Below are positions 1-8,460 of a DNA stretch of 34,079 nt, in pieces. The stretch is taken from contig VGYC01000065.1 in NCBI GenBank assembly GCA_016873095.1, positions 1 through 34,079 on the forward strand, given 5' to 3'. Position 1 is the first letter of the stretch, and every line of letters starts with the position of its first letter. The translations under genes and the position numbers were made by a program. The DNA is from Planctomycetota bacterium. GTDB lineage: Bacteria > Planctomycetota > Planctomycetia > Gemmatales > Gemmataceae. Under the pieces are notes generated by a model. That model was not told the origin of the DNA and searched no databases. It was given only the letters and a program-made list of their open reading frames with translations.

Positions 1-192
1 CCTGGCATGACCGGACCCTCCGTGGTCGTCGTGCGCCATGTGAAATTACCAGGAATTTGAACGAAATTGCCCATTTTGACAAGGCCAGCTGCAGCTTTGC
101 AAAACCTTAGTTAATCACGGCGCCATCTTGCGGTGCAGGTATGGGGCGCGGCGAAGGTGACGGCGACCATTGCAGATGGGAGGAATCAGCAC
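1..192. other. Upstream non-coding stretch
   Basis: I see no supportable gene before the first membrane protein. A TTGACA hexamer lies at 76-81, but no convincing -10 box stands 16-18 bp downstream, so I do not call a promoter. The last bases (177-184, GGGAGGAA) are the ribosome binding site of the next gene. Confidence 0.5.
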
Positions 193-774
193 ATGTTTCG
201 CGAAAGCCTGGAGCATATTGGCCATGCCTTGCGCGAGCCGGAGGGGTTCGCATGGCGCTGGCAGCGCATCGGGTCGCCATATCCATGGTGGGTGTTCGCG
301 GCACTGGCGGCGACGGCCATCGCCGGCACCCTGAGTTACGGGATGACCATGGGCTTGCTCGGCGGCGTGCAGCGCATGCTGGAGTGCGGGCTGGCCTGCA
401 CGCTGGCGGCCGGCGTTTCCTGGTCGCTGCCGCTGCCGGCACTGTACATCCTCAACAGTCTCACCGGATCGCGCTTGCGGGCCAGCACCACCTTTCTCGC
501 CGCCCTGGTCACGACCAGCTGGGGCGGGCTCGCCATGATTGCTTCCATTCCGATCAACGTGTTCTTCTCGGTGGCGTTGCCGTACGCGCCCGTGGTGTTG
601 CTCATCAATCTCATCGTGTTCGCCGGCGTGGGCGTGGCGATGATCGATGTCTTCAGCCGCGTGATGGCCCGGCTGGAGCCAAGCCGCGGCCGGGTCCCGG
701 CCTTGTGGCTCGCCCTTGTCGGGGCCATCGGCGCCGAACTGTTCTACGCATTCGGCCTGTTCCAGTTCTCCTGA
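193..774 (+). CDS. Small multi-pass membrane protein, unknown function
   Basis: A 193-residue protein with a short polar N-terminus (about 30 residues, ending in a WRWQRIGSPYPWW stretch) followed by four to five hydrophobic segments and a short C-terminal tail. The ATG at 193 is chosen because GGGAGGA precedes it at 177-183; the frame is open further upstream but without a good ribosome site. The next gene starts 10 bp after the stop, with its Shine-Dalgarno sequence in the gap, so the two are probably co-transcribed. A segment reading LPALYILNSLTGSRL resembles LPSFYFSSLLAGVRL in the next protein, which suggests distant paralogy. I do not recognise a named family. The topology suits a membrane scaffold or Yip1-like protein, but that is a guess. 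Confidence 0.8.
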   Translation: MFRESLEHIGHALREPEGFAWRWQRIGSPYPWWVFAALAATAIAGTLSYGMTMGLLGGVQRMLECGLACTLAAGVSWSLPLPALYILNSLTGSRLRASTTFLAALVTTSWGGLAMIASIPINVFFSVALPYAPVVLLINLIVFAGVGVAMIDVFSRVMARLEPSRGRVPALWLALVGAIGAELFYAFGLFQFS

Positions 775-784
775 GGAGCCTGAC

Positions 785-1546
785 ATGACCATCGGTGTCG
801 TTGAAAAGCCGGCAGCGCCCACGAACCACGAGTCGTCCCTGGAGGAACATTCGACCATGCACCTGGTCGAATTGCTGCTCAAGGACGAGTCGCGCGTGGA
901 CGAGCTGAACCGGGTACCGGAAAACCAGCGCGAGCTGTTGCCGCGCTTCCTGTTCATCGCTCAGGCCAGCTACCTGGCCTACTCTTTGATCATGTTGCTG
1001 GTGATCAACCTGGCGCCGCAGGATAGCGATCCCGATCGCCTGATCAGGTTGCCGCCGGCGGGCTGGCAGGACGGCAGCGGGCTGGGACTGCTGCTGGCTT
1101 ACAATCTCGGCATCGTGTTGGCGGCCTGCGTGTGCCTGCCGAGCTTCTACTTCTCCAGCCTGCTGGCAGGAGTGCGGCTGACCTGGCTGCAGATCGTCAG
1201 CCTCATTGCCAAGGGAACCGCGGCGAACTCGATCATGCTCCTCGGCATCTTGCCGATCTACGTGACCGTGGTGCTTGGCGGGGTGGTGTTGGCGGCGCCG
1301 GAAGCCGAGCTGCAATGGATGATCAAGATCGGCCTGATGCTGCCGTTCCTTGCAGGGCTGTGGGGGCTGCGGGCCATCTACGAAGGCATCATGGACTTAC
1401 ACGATGTCGGCGGCCAGCCCGATTGCTCGAAGCGCCGCTGCTTCCTGCGACGGCTGACGCTGTCCTGGGCGGCCGTCTACACTGCCGTGCTGCCGATCAT
1501 GATCTACCGCCTGTGGGAGTTCTTCGCGCTGGGAATGACGACGTAG
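785..1546 (+). CDS. Multi-pass membrane protein, probable paralogue of the preceding gene
   Basis: A 253-residue protein with about 65 polar N-terminal residues rich in Glu and Asp (cytoplasmic by inference), then five or so hydrophobic segments and a C-terminal helix before a short tail. The ATG at 785 is preceded by GAGGAG at 775-780, which follows directly on the stop of the upstream gene. It shares the pattern LPxxYxxxLLxGxRL and an overall hydrophobic profile with the upstream protein, so the pair may be a divergent duplication. No enzymatic motif is visible. The following gene begins 42 bp after the stop on the same strand, so a three-gene membrane-protein operon is likely. Confidence 0.8.
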   Translation: MTIGVVEKPAAPTNHESSLEEHSTMHLVELLLKDESRVDELNRVPENQRELLPRFLFIAQASYLAYSLIMLLVINLAPQDSDPDRLIRLPPAGWQDGSGLGLLLAYNLGIVLAACVCLPSFYFSSLLAGVRLTWLQIVSLIAKGTAANSIMLLGILPIYVTVVLGGVVLAAPEAELQWMIKIGLMLPFLAGLWGLRAIYEGIMDLHDVGGQPDCSKRRCFLRRLTLSWAAVYTAVLPIMIYRLWEFFALGMTT

Positions 1547-1588
1547 CGGACATGCGTCCATGAACCTCGCATGTCTGGGGGAATTCAG

Positions 1589-2326
1589 ATGTCGCTGGGA
1601 CAACTGCTCATGCTGCACCTGATGGCGGGAGCGGGAGCCGGCGTCGCCGGCGCCGTGTACCTGACCGCGCGGCGCCGTACATACGCGGCACTCTGGTTTC
1701 AGGTTGTCTCGGCCCTGCTCTTCTGGCCGATGTACCTGCCGGTGTTGCTCTCACGCCAGGCGACCACGACCGGTGACCCTGAAACCGGCGACATACCACC
1801 CGCCGCTGCTGACGACCTTGGCCGGATCATCGCACAGGTGGATAGCGAACTGGACCACGCGTTAGGGAGCCTGGATGGCTGGGCAGAAGACGTGCTGGCC
1901 CGCGAGAATGGACGGCTGCTCGAACTTCGCTCTGCCTGGACCAGCCAGGCCCAGCGCATCCGCGACATGGATCGACTCCTGGAGAGGCCTGAGTACGCGC
2001 TGGCCGGCGAACCGCTCGCCCTCCCCGGTGCGATCGACCCCGGCGATCGGCTGCGCGCCAGCCAGGAGGTCATTCGCCAGAACATCGAACGCCTCCGGCA
2101 GGTCCGGCAACGGACGTATGCCGACCTGCTGGGCACGCTGTCGTGGGTGCGCGAGCTGGCGTCGATGATCCACCTGGCCAAGTTCACCGGGGCTCCGCCC
2201 TCACGCGCCGAGGAACTGGTGGCGCAGATCGCCGCCGCCGTCGAAGGGCTTTCGGCATTGACATGGGAAGACGACCGCGCTGTGAAAGGGATGGACTGGC
2301 GGAAAAAAGTCGTGGTAACCAGTTGA
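1589..2326 (+). CDS. Membrane-anchored helical protein, unknown function
   Basis: A 245-residue protein with two N-terminal hydrophobic segments (about residues 5-23 and 35-53) followed by a soluble, mostly helical region with many Arg, Glu and Leu residues, as in REELxxQI-type coiled coils. An in-frame ATG exists at 1571, but the one at 1589 sits behind GGGGGAATT and is preferred. It has no recognised domain. The reading frame does not really end here: after the TGA at 2324-2326 the same frame continues, without another stop, into the next ORF to 2725. It may therefore be the N-terminal part of a longer protein interrupted by one stop codon. Confidence 0.7.
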   Translation: MSLGQLLMLHLMAGAGAGVAGAVYLTARRRTYAALWFQVVSALLFWPMYLPVLLSRQATTTGDPETGDIPPAAADDLGRIIAQVDSELDHALGSLDGWAEDVLARENGRLLELRSAWTSQAQRIRDMDRLLERPEYALAGEPLALPGAIDPGDRLRASQEVIRQNIERLRQVRQRTYADLLGTLSWVRELASMIHLAKFTGAPPSRAEELVAQIAAAVEGLSALTWEDDRAVKGMDWRKKVVVTS

Positions 2327-2335
2327 CGGATTTCT

Positions 2336-2725
2336 GTGGTGAAGGACAGAATTCAGCTGCTGAATACGGGCCTGTCGCTGTGGAGTGGCAAGGACTGGAT
2401 CCATATGTTCCTGCACCTGAAAGCCGGCGAGGCCATCGCCGGCAAGTCGTTTCTCATCAGCTCCCAGGATCCCCAGGGCCCAGGTCGCCCGGCAATTCAC
2501 TTCCACATCAATTCGACGAAAGCACCGGTGCTCAACGTGAATTCCCAGAATTACGCGATGCACCTGGAGTTCGGCATGGAAATGGATGGAGTCGTCCCGG
2601 GCAAGCTCTATTTGTGCCTGCCCGACGAACGCAAGAGCTGTCTTGCCGGCAGCTTCACTCAATGCGGCAGGCCGAATGCGAAGTACCCCAGGCAGGCAAC
2701 GCCGAGGATCGCGCCGCCGAGATGA
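2336..2725 (+). CDS. ORF of unknown function, possibly the broken C-terminal part of the preceding gene
   Basis: A 129-codon frame starting with GTG GTG, in the same frame as the preceding gene and separated from it by one TGA and three codons. No good Shine-Dalgarno site precedes the GTG. Residues 1 to about 105 look like a real compact beta-rich protein (LNTGLSLWSGKDWIHMFLHL, later VPGKLYLCLPDERKSCLAGSF). The last 20 or so residues are proline- and arginine-rich and overlap the 3' end of the convergent permease gene by 67 bp, which suggests that the original stop has been lost. It could be an independent gene, a remnant, or the far end of a read-through product. I do not recognise the family. 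Confidence 0.45.
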   Translation: MVKDRIQLLNTGLSLWSGKDWIHMFLHLKAGEAIAGKSFLISSQDPQGPGRPAIHFHINSTKAPVLNVNSQNYAMHLEFGMEMDGVVPGKLYLCLPDERKSCLAGSFTQCGRPNAKYPRQATPRIAPPR

Positions 2726-3987
2726 ACGTCGCGCCAGCGGCCCGTGAGCACTTTCAGGATCGGATGCAGTGCCATCCCGGCCGTCAGGCCGTTGGCGATG
2801 TTGACGGTGAAGACCATGAGTGCCACCGTCGCCACCGCCGGCACGGCCTCGCTGACATCGTCGAAATCGATCTTGCGAAACGCCGCCGTCATCAGGAAGC
2901 CGACGACGATCAATGCCGGCCCGTACGCATAGCGCATCTCTTGCAGCGGTTGAAAGAGCGGGATGAAAAATAACGCAAGCAGAAAGAGCCCGGCCGTGGT
3001 CAGCGCCGTCAGCCCAGTCCGGCCACCCTCGCGGATGCCGGTGGCCGACTCGATATAGGCCCCGCTGGTCGAGGTGCCCACCACGGCGCCGAACACACAT
3101 GAAAGCGAATCCACCAGCATCGGCTGATGCATGTCCGGCAGGTTGCCGTCCTCATCCAGTAATTTGCCCTCGGCGGCAACGGCCAGCAACGTCCCCAGCG
3201 TGTCGAGGAAGCTGATCAGCACCAGCGTGAGCAGGATCGGCAGGAAGTTGATATCCAGCACACCGGCGATATCGAGATGCCCGGCGATCCGGCCAAGATC
3301 GTACTCGTCGCTCCAAGGCGCCGCGGCGATGCGCTCCGGCACGGCCCCTTCGCCCAGCGCGAAGCCGAGCGTCCCCGTGAGCACCATGCCGAGCAGGATC
3401 GCCGCCGGAACGCGCCAGTAAAGTAGCGCCATCATGAAGACGAAGCCGCCGATTGCGAGCAGCACTTTCGTCTCGCCGAGGTCGCCGATCTTCAAGGGCA
3501 TGGGCTGGCTGCCGACGATGATCTCGGTCTGCCACAAGCCCAAAAAGAGCAGAAACAGCCCGATGCCGGCGGCGAAGCTGTGCTTCATGCTCGGCGTGAT
3601 GGCCCGGGCCAGCCAGGTCCGCAGCCCAAGTAGCGTGAGCACCAGAAAGATGGCTCCGGCGACGAACACCGAGCCGAGCCGCTTCTCCCAGCCGATGCCC
3701 ACGAGGGCGAAAGCGATGAATGCGTTCTCGCCCATGTAAGGAGCGACGGCCACCGGCAAGTTGGCGTACAACCCCATGAGCAGGCAGCCGAAGACGCATG
3801 TGAGGACGGTGGCGACGGTGCTGGGGCCGCGCGGGATGCCGGCATGCTCGAGAATGGCGGGATTGGCGACGATGATGTAAGCCATGGCCGCGAAGGTGGT
3901 CGCCCCCGCCAGCACTTCGGTCCGCAGGGTGGTCTTGCGGTCGCGCAGCCGAAACCAGCGTGCGAGCAGGCCGGGCGCATCGCTCAT
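2659..3987 (-). CDS. NCS2/AzgA-type purine (guanine/hypoxanthine) permease
   Basis: A 442-residue polytopic inner-membrane protein with about 12-14 hydrophobic segments, a normal length for the AzgA/PbuG branch of the NCS2 nucleobase transporters. These proteins import hypoxanthine, guanine or adenine by proton symport. Signature stretches are TEVLAGATTFAAMAYIIVAN near the N-terminus, APYMGENAFIAFALV, the SFLDTLGTL motif (the position of the family's FDTxGT motif) and GTSTSGAYIESATGI. The ATG at 3987 overlaps the TGA of the upstream anti-sigma-like gene (ATGA), so the two are translationally coupled. A purine nucleoside phosphorylase gene lies 18 kb away and may belong to the same salvage route, but the two are not in one operon. 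The exact substrate cannot be read from sequence. Confidence 0.92.
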   Translation of the reverse strand: MSDAPGLLARWFRLRDRKTTLRTEVLAGATTFAAMAYIIVANPAILEHAGIPRGPSTVATVLTCVFGCLLMGLYANLPVAVAPYMGENAFIAFALVGIGWEKRLGSVFVAGAIFLVLTLLGLRTWLARAITPSMKHSFAAGIGLFLLFLGLWQTEIIVGSQPMPLKIGDLGETKVLLAIGGFVFMMALLYWRVPAAILLGMVLTGTLGFALGEGAVPERIAAAPWSDEYDLGRIAGHLDIAGVLDINFLPILLTLVLISFLDTLGTLLAVAAEGKLLDEDGNLPDMHQPMLVDSLSCVFGAVVGTSTSGAYIESATGIREGGRTGLTALTTAGLFLLALFFIPLFQPLQEMRYAYGPALIVVGFLMTAAFRKIDFDDVSEAVPAVATVALMVFTVNIANGLTAGMALHPILKVLTGRWRDVHLGGAILGVACLGYFAFGLPH

Positions 3988-4406
3988 GGCTTCTTCTTCC
4001 GGCGCGGCGGCTCGAGATAGGGAGCGCTCGACTCGAACATCTTGCGGCGGCGTTTCTCGACGCGCGTCTTCGGCTCCTCATGCCGGGACTTGAGGTCCGC
4101 CAGGTTTGCCTGGCAAAACGCGCAGCCGACGGTGTCGAGATGAAAGTCGATGTAGTCGCGCAGGCCGTCGTCGATGGCCTTGAGGAGATAGGCACGCAGC
4201 TGATCGCGCCCCGGGCAAGAAAGCCGGTGCCGTCGCCAGATCGCTCCCAGCGAATGCTCGCCGCGATCGCGCTCCTGCATCATCAGCTTCAGCTCGCTGC
4301 GCAGCTTCTCCGATTCGCGCAGCGCCTGCTCGACCTGCGCCGTCTCGGCATCGCCCAGCGCATCATCCAGGTAGCCGGCCAGCTGCTCACGGCCAATGTC
4401 CGCCAT
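3984..4406 (-). CDS. Anti-sigma-like zinc-finger protein, soluble
   Basis: A 140-residue protein without a membrane segment. The N-terminal part (REQLAGYLDDALGDAETAQVEQAL) looks like the helical start of anti-sigma or zf-HC2 domains but lacks cysteines. The second half repeats the theme (CPGRDQLRAYLL, then FHLDTVGCAFCQANL) and has a Cys...His-x5-Cys-x2-Cys arrangement that could bind zinc as in ZAS anti-sigma domains. The C-terminus is very basic (PPRRKKKP). No sigma factor gene lies in the window, so the partner is unknown. The stop overlaps the start of the purine permease by 4 bp, which implies co-expression. The anti-sigma role is inference from the motif layout. Confidence 0.7.
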   Translation of the reverse strand: MADIGREQLAGYLDDALGDAETAQVEQALRESEKLRSELKLMMQERDRGEHSLGAIWRRHRLSCPGRDQLRAYLLKAIDDGLRDYIDFHLDTVGCAFCQANLADLKSRHEEPKTRVEKRRRKMFESSAPYLEPPRRKKKP

Positions 4407-4477
4407 GAGATGATTGTATCACGAAAGCTCGACAGGAGTGCGCCTCGGTTGCCCGGCCGGGCGTGCGAAATGGCCAT

Positions 4478-5629
4478 CTAGTTGGAAGTCGAAATCAAGC
4501 GACAGCCCTTGAATCCCGGGCCGAAGACGCCCGTGAGATTGTAATTCCCTTCAATGACGACCGAGGCTCCGTGCTTGACCGAGCGGGTTTCCGACTTGTC
4601 GCCAAAGTACATCGCAATTTTCACAGGCTGTCCTTCCTTGTGCCGCAAACCAGTCTCCAGGTAGACAATCTCGTCAAGCACCGACTCAACCTTGCCGGTG
4701 ACCCGAACTCGTTTGCCGGCATACAGACGATCCATCGCGTCCGGGCCTTTGTCAAGCGTTTGCGTGCCGAGCGCCACGGCTGAGGTTTCGACTATTGCAT
4801 TGGGCTTCTCCAGCGGCGGCTTGGCGATCTTCGGATCCACGGATGCCCGGCGAAATGGAATCGTAACCGTCCCGGCCGAATCGGTATGTTTCAACTGGTC
4901 ATCTCCCACGAAGTAGACGATGGGAGAGTCGTTGGGCTTGAAGAAATCTGCAGCTGGGACAGAGCCGTCGCGTCGAAGCTTGGCGCTGTCCAGCCCAACA
5001 CCCACGACCTTCCAGGTGCCGGTGACAGTTGCCGCGGGGTTCTTGACAAACAAAGTGAAAGTTCCATCGGAGCGATAATCATAGGTGGTATTTCCCGCGA
5101 CCGAATCCACCCATTGCCCGATCAGCCGTGAGGCCATCTTCTCAAATTCGGGGTTGCCATTTCCCAGGCTGACCTTGCGAACCGGCGGCACCGGAGCCGG
5201 CTTTCCCTTGGCGGTCTTGTCGTCGGCTGACGGGGAGAATCGAACAATGAGAACAATGACCAGCGCGATGAGGCAGCCCAGGAGAACGCCGCCACCGATG
5301 AGGTTGCGGGCGTTGAACAGGCTTGCCTTGGGCTGTTTCCTCTTCTTCTTCTTTCGCGGACGATCATCATCGTCGTCCCCCTCGTCATCGTTATCCTCAA
5401 CGTCAACGTCGTCTCGATTCCTTCGAGCGGTTTTGGCGGCTTTCGATGGCGGCCGCTTGCGAGGATCTGAAAGTTCCTGGACATCCTCGGCGCGCCGGCG
5501 CGCGGGTTCGCCGTCGTTCCCTTCCGCAGCCACGAGTTGTACCTCTTGACATGAAGGGCAGCGGATTTTCTTGCCTATCTTTTCCTCGGGGATCCGCAAC
5601 TTCTTGCCGCAGGAACAAGTGAAAATCAT
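4478..5629 (-). CDS. Zinc-ribbon, single-span membrane protein with lipocalin-like and OB-fold-like regions
   Basis: A 383-residue protein. The frame is open further upstream, but the ATG at 5629 is the clear start: it follows GGGGAGCC and opens directly into a zinc ribbon (MIFTCSCGKKLRIPEEKIG; Cys5, Cys7, Cys24, Cys27). Residues 40-105 form a disordered linker with an Asp run and a Lys/Arg run. Residues 110-130 form one membrane span. Outside it, residues about 163-265 resemble small lipocalin-like domains (LIGQWVDS..., GTWKVVG...), and residues about 275-383 resemble a tRNA_anti-like OB fold (AGKRVRVTGKVESVLDEIVY). Cytoplasmic ribbon and outside beta domains are inferred from the span. The function is unknown; the architecture is typical of planctomycete envelope proteins. 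Confidence 0.8.
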   Translation of the reverse strand: MIFTCSCGKKLRIPEEKIGKKIRCPSCQEVQLVAAEGNDGEPARRRAEDVQELSDPRKRPPSKAAKTARRNRDDVDVEDNDDEGDDDDDRPRKKKKRKQPKASLFNARNLIGGGVLLGCLIALVIVLIVRFSPSADDKTAKGKPAPVPPVRKVSLGNGNPEFEKMASRLIGQWVDSVAGNTTYDYRSDGTFTLFVKNPAATVTGTWKVVGVGLDSAKLRRDGSVPAADFFKPNDSPIVYFVGDDQLKHTDSAGTVTIPFRRASVDPKIAKPPLEKPNAIVETSAVALGTQTLDKGPDAMDRLYAGKRVRVTGKVESVLDEIVYLETGLRHKEGQPVKIAMYFGDKSETRSVKHGASVVIEGNYNLTGVFGPGFKGCRLISTSN

Positions 5630-5783
5630 GGCAGCTGGCTCCCCGGCCTGCGCATCTCCTGTCCGAGTTTCCTGCCAGGTATTGTATGCCGCTTCGCCTG
5701 CATGCCCACGTGCAGATCGTGAATGATGCCGCGCAGGGAACGTGGCGAGCGTCTGAGGCAAGTCTGACGTGTGACTGCCAGGC

Positions 5784-8237
5784 TCACGCCGCGTGCTTCC
5801 AGGCGGGACTGGCTTGCTTGGGGCCGGGGTGTTTTCGCCAGGTCTTGCGGCGGGGGGCCGACTCATCCGTGCTCCAGAAGAGCATCGCGAAGGCCGGCAC
5901 GAGGAAGGGGCGGACGAGGAAGGTGTCGATGAGCACGCCAAAGGCGAGGGCGAAGCCGATCTGCATGAGCGTGTTCAGGCCGGCCAGCATGAGGGTGGCG
6001 AAGGTGCCGGCCATGATGAGGCCGCACGAAGTGATGGCGCCGCCGGTCCGGGCCAGGGCCCGCCGCATGCCCTCCACCATGCCGTAACGCTTGCGCTCCT
6101 GGATCGCTCGCGTTACCAGCAGAATGTTGTAATCCTCGCCTACGGCCACCAGGATCGTGAACAGGAAGAATGGCACGCGCCAGTCCACGTGCGGCAGCGG
6201 GGCGCCCGCCCAGAAGTAGCCGCACAGCACCGTGGCGCCGAGTGCCGCGAAATAGCTCAGCATCACCGTCACCAGGAGATAGCCGGCAATGGCGAGCTTT
6301 TTCACCAGGATCAGCAGGATGACAAAGATGGCGGCGATGACCCGACTGTTGACACGGAAACGGTCGCCTTCGGTCAGGGCTTCCAGGTCCTGGGAGTTGG
6401 CGGTGACGCCGAAGCATTCGGACTGCGGCGCTTCGGGGAGCAGCGTCGAGCGCGGCAGTTCCTTGTCCAGCCAGGTCCTGATCGTCCGCAGCGTTTCGCC
6501 GCTCTGCCTGGTGAATGGATCGGACTTCAGCACGACATCGATGCGCGTGACGAACCGGCCGTCCTTGATGGCCGGGCTGCTCACCTCTGGCTCCGCTTCC
6601 TCGGCGTCGCCGGTGCTCGGCTGGTCGGCGATCTGAGCAACGTAATGTTGCCGGGCCTTGTCGCGCAGACTCTCCAGGTAGCTCTCGATGCTCGGCTGCA
6701 AGTAGACGAGGAGTCGATGGAAGAAACCGTCGCCGTTCGGATCGGGAGTCAAGTCCGGAAAAGGAGCGCCCATGGGTTGCGTGAAGCTGCGGACCTCGGC
6801 GACATTGTCGAGCAGACCGAAGCCACGACTGAGATGATCGACCTCGAGCCGGCCTTCGCGGCTGTTCCAGGCGGTCCTGGAGACCAGCAAGACGGTGACC
6901 GGCCCGATCTCGCCGGCAGTGTAGTGGCGCTTGATCGCCGCCAGGCCCTTCAGGCTGTCGCACTCGCTGGACAGCTCGCTGGTGGCGCAGTAGTTGGGCT
7001 GGACGCGCAGGCCGATGATTGCCAGCGGCACCAGGATGGCTATGGCCACGAGCCAGACGATGACGGGCCGGGCGGCGACGCGGTGGCTGACCCAGTCCCA
7101 GAAGCCGAGACGCTGGATCCGCAACTGCCGCTGCAGTCGATGCCGGGACGGTCCGGGCATGCCCACGGGCCAGAAGGCGACCCGTCCCAGCAGGCGCAAC
7201 AGAGCCGGGGTGAGCGTGAGCGACGCCAGCAGCGCGACACCGAGGCTGAGGGCAATGGCGGGACCGGCGTAACGGACCTTGGCAAACTCCGCGAGTCCCA
7301 TCAGGCCGAGGCCGACCATGACAGTGGCCGCGCTCGCCGCCAGCGCCTCGCCGACGCCGCCGACACTCGCCGCCAGCGCCTCGATGCCCTGCTTGCCCGC
7401 TTCCAGCTCTTCGCGATAGCGGCTGATGAGGAACAAGCAATAGTCCGTCCCCGCTCCATAGAGGATCACGATGGCAAAGATCTTGCTGATGTTGACAAGG
7501 TGCACTCCCGGCAGAAGCGTCAGCAGGGCGAGTACGTTGAGCGCGACCCAGACGGAGAACGCAATGGTGACCAGCGGAATCAACGCCAGCAGCGGCGCCC
7601 GGTAGACGAGCAACAGGATGCCGACAACGAGAACGATGGTGGCGATGGTGGTATTGTCGAGGCTGGTGGCGCAGGTTCGCGTCAGGTCGCGGCCGACGCC
7701 GGCGGCCCCGGTCGAGTAGACCTTCGGCGCGTTGCGTCCGGCCGTCTGCACGCGTTTGATCACGGCCTCGCGAGCCCGATCCACGCTATCCGCCGTGGCC
7801 AGCGCCAGGTATGGCGTGCTCAGCGCCAGCTTCACGAGCGTGCACTTGCGATCGTAGCTGAGAAGCCGGTTGCCGACGAGGCCGTCGCTGTAGCTATCCA
7901 CCTTGCCGAGCTTTAGCTCAGGCGCGTCCTGGCGAAGCTTGTCCAGGTCCTTGACCATGGCATCGACTAGTGCGAGATCCGCCTCGGAGAGCGGCGCCTC
8001 TTCGCGCTCGACGACAAAGACCAGGTTGCTGGCCATCACGTCCTGCGGAAACGCCTGTTCCATCAGATGATAGGCGCGGACGCTGGTGAATCGCTCGGGA
8101 ATGAAGCGGACGTCATCGTCCTGGGTCTGCGTGTCCCAGCGCGGCGCGATCGCGGCCAGGCCGGCGCCGCCCAGCACCCAGAGGAGGCAGACTATCCAGG
8201 GATGTTTGGCCGTCATCCGACCCAGTTCGGCAAACAT
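5784..8237 (-). CDS. MMPL/RND-superfamily exporter
   Basis: An 817-residue inner-membrane transporter with the two-fold repeat of RND proteins: an N-terminal span (about 12-31), a large outside loop, a cluster of spans (about 198-350), a second span (about 392-411), a second loop and a final cluster. The proton-relay Asp-Tyr pairs of the MMPL family are present in both halves (GTDY, Asp265-Tyr266; GEDYN, Asp702-Tyr703). These proteins export lipids, hopanoids or other hydrophobic compounds with proton motive force. The final 30 residues are polar and basic. It lies 224 bp downstream of the metallophosphoesterase gene on the same strand, so it may be a separate transcription unit. The substrate cannot be told; a link to the nearby adaptor proteins is possible but unproven. 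Confidence 0.9.
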   Translation of the reverse strand: MFAELGRMTAKHPWIVCLLWVLGGAGLAAIAPRWDTQTQDDDVRFIPERFTSVRAYHLMEQAFPQDVMASNLVFVVEREEAPLSEADLALVDAMVKDLDKLRQDAPELKLGKVDSYSDGLVGNRLLSYDRKCTLVKLALSTPYLALATADSVDRAREAVIKRVQTAGRNAPKVYSTGAAGVGRDLTRTCATSLDNTTIATIVLVVGILLLVYRAPLLALIPLVTIAFSVWVALNVLALLTLLPGVHLVNISKIFAIVILYGAGTDYCLFLISRYREELEAGKQGIEALAASVGGVGEALAASAATVMVGLGLMGLAEFAKVRYAGPAIALSLGVALLASLTLTPALLRLLGRVAFWPVGMPGPSRHRLQRQLRIQRLGFWDWVSHRVAARPVIVWLVAIAILVPLAIIGLRVQPNYCATSELSSECDSLKGLAAIKRHYTAGEIGPVTVLLVSRTAWNSREGRLEVDHLSRGFGLLDNVAEVRSFTQPMGAPFPDLTPDPNGDGFFHRLLVYLQPSIESYLESLRDKARQHYVAQIADQPSTGDAEEAEPEVSSPAIKDGRFVTRIDVVLKSDPFTRQSGETLRTIRTWLDKELPRSTLLPEAPQSECFGVTANSQDLEALTEGDRFRVNSRVIAAIFVILLILVKKLAIAGYLLVTVMLSYFAALGATVLCGYFWAGAPLPHVDWRVPFFLFTILVAVGEDYNILLVTRAIQERKRYGMVEGMRRALARTGGAITSCGLIMAGTFATLMLAGLNTLMQIGFALAFGVLIDTFLVRPFLVPAFAMLFWSTDESAPRRKTWRKHPGPKQASPAWKHAA

Positions 8238-8460
8238 GACCCGTAACGCCCTCCATTGGTGGGACGGTCGATTCTTGAGAATCGAGGCGAAGGTGAGACG
8301 ACAGTATTCATCGGAGGTGCAATGCTATGGGCTGTAGGGAAAATGCCGGAAAAGCCCAAGATAGCAAGGCCGCAGAAGTGTCGTGAACCTGGTGAATCAG
8401 CGCGGGCAGGGCAACCGCCGCCGTCTGGCGCAAATCGGCAGCCTGCGCAGCTGGCGACGA

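Noticed and set aside
76-113. Promoter from TTGACA at 76-81
   Set aside because: No -10 box at 16-18 bp; the nearest AT-rich hexamer is about 26 bp away.
5793-7916. A 707-codon open frame on plus, antisense to the MMPL gene
   Set aside because: Low-complexity Gln/Arg/Asp/Ala composition and no motif; the minus strand has the MMPL Asp-Tyr pairs and membrane spans.
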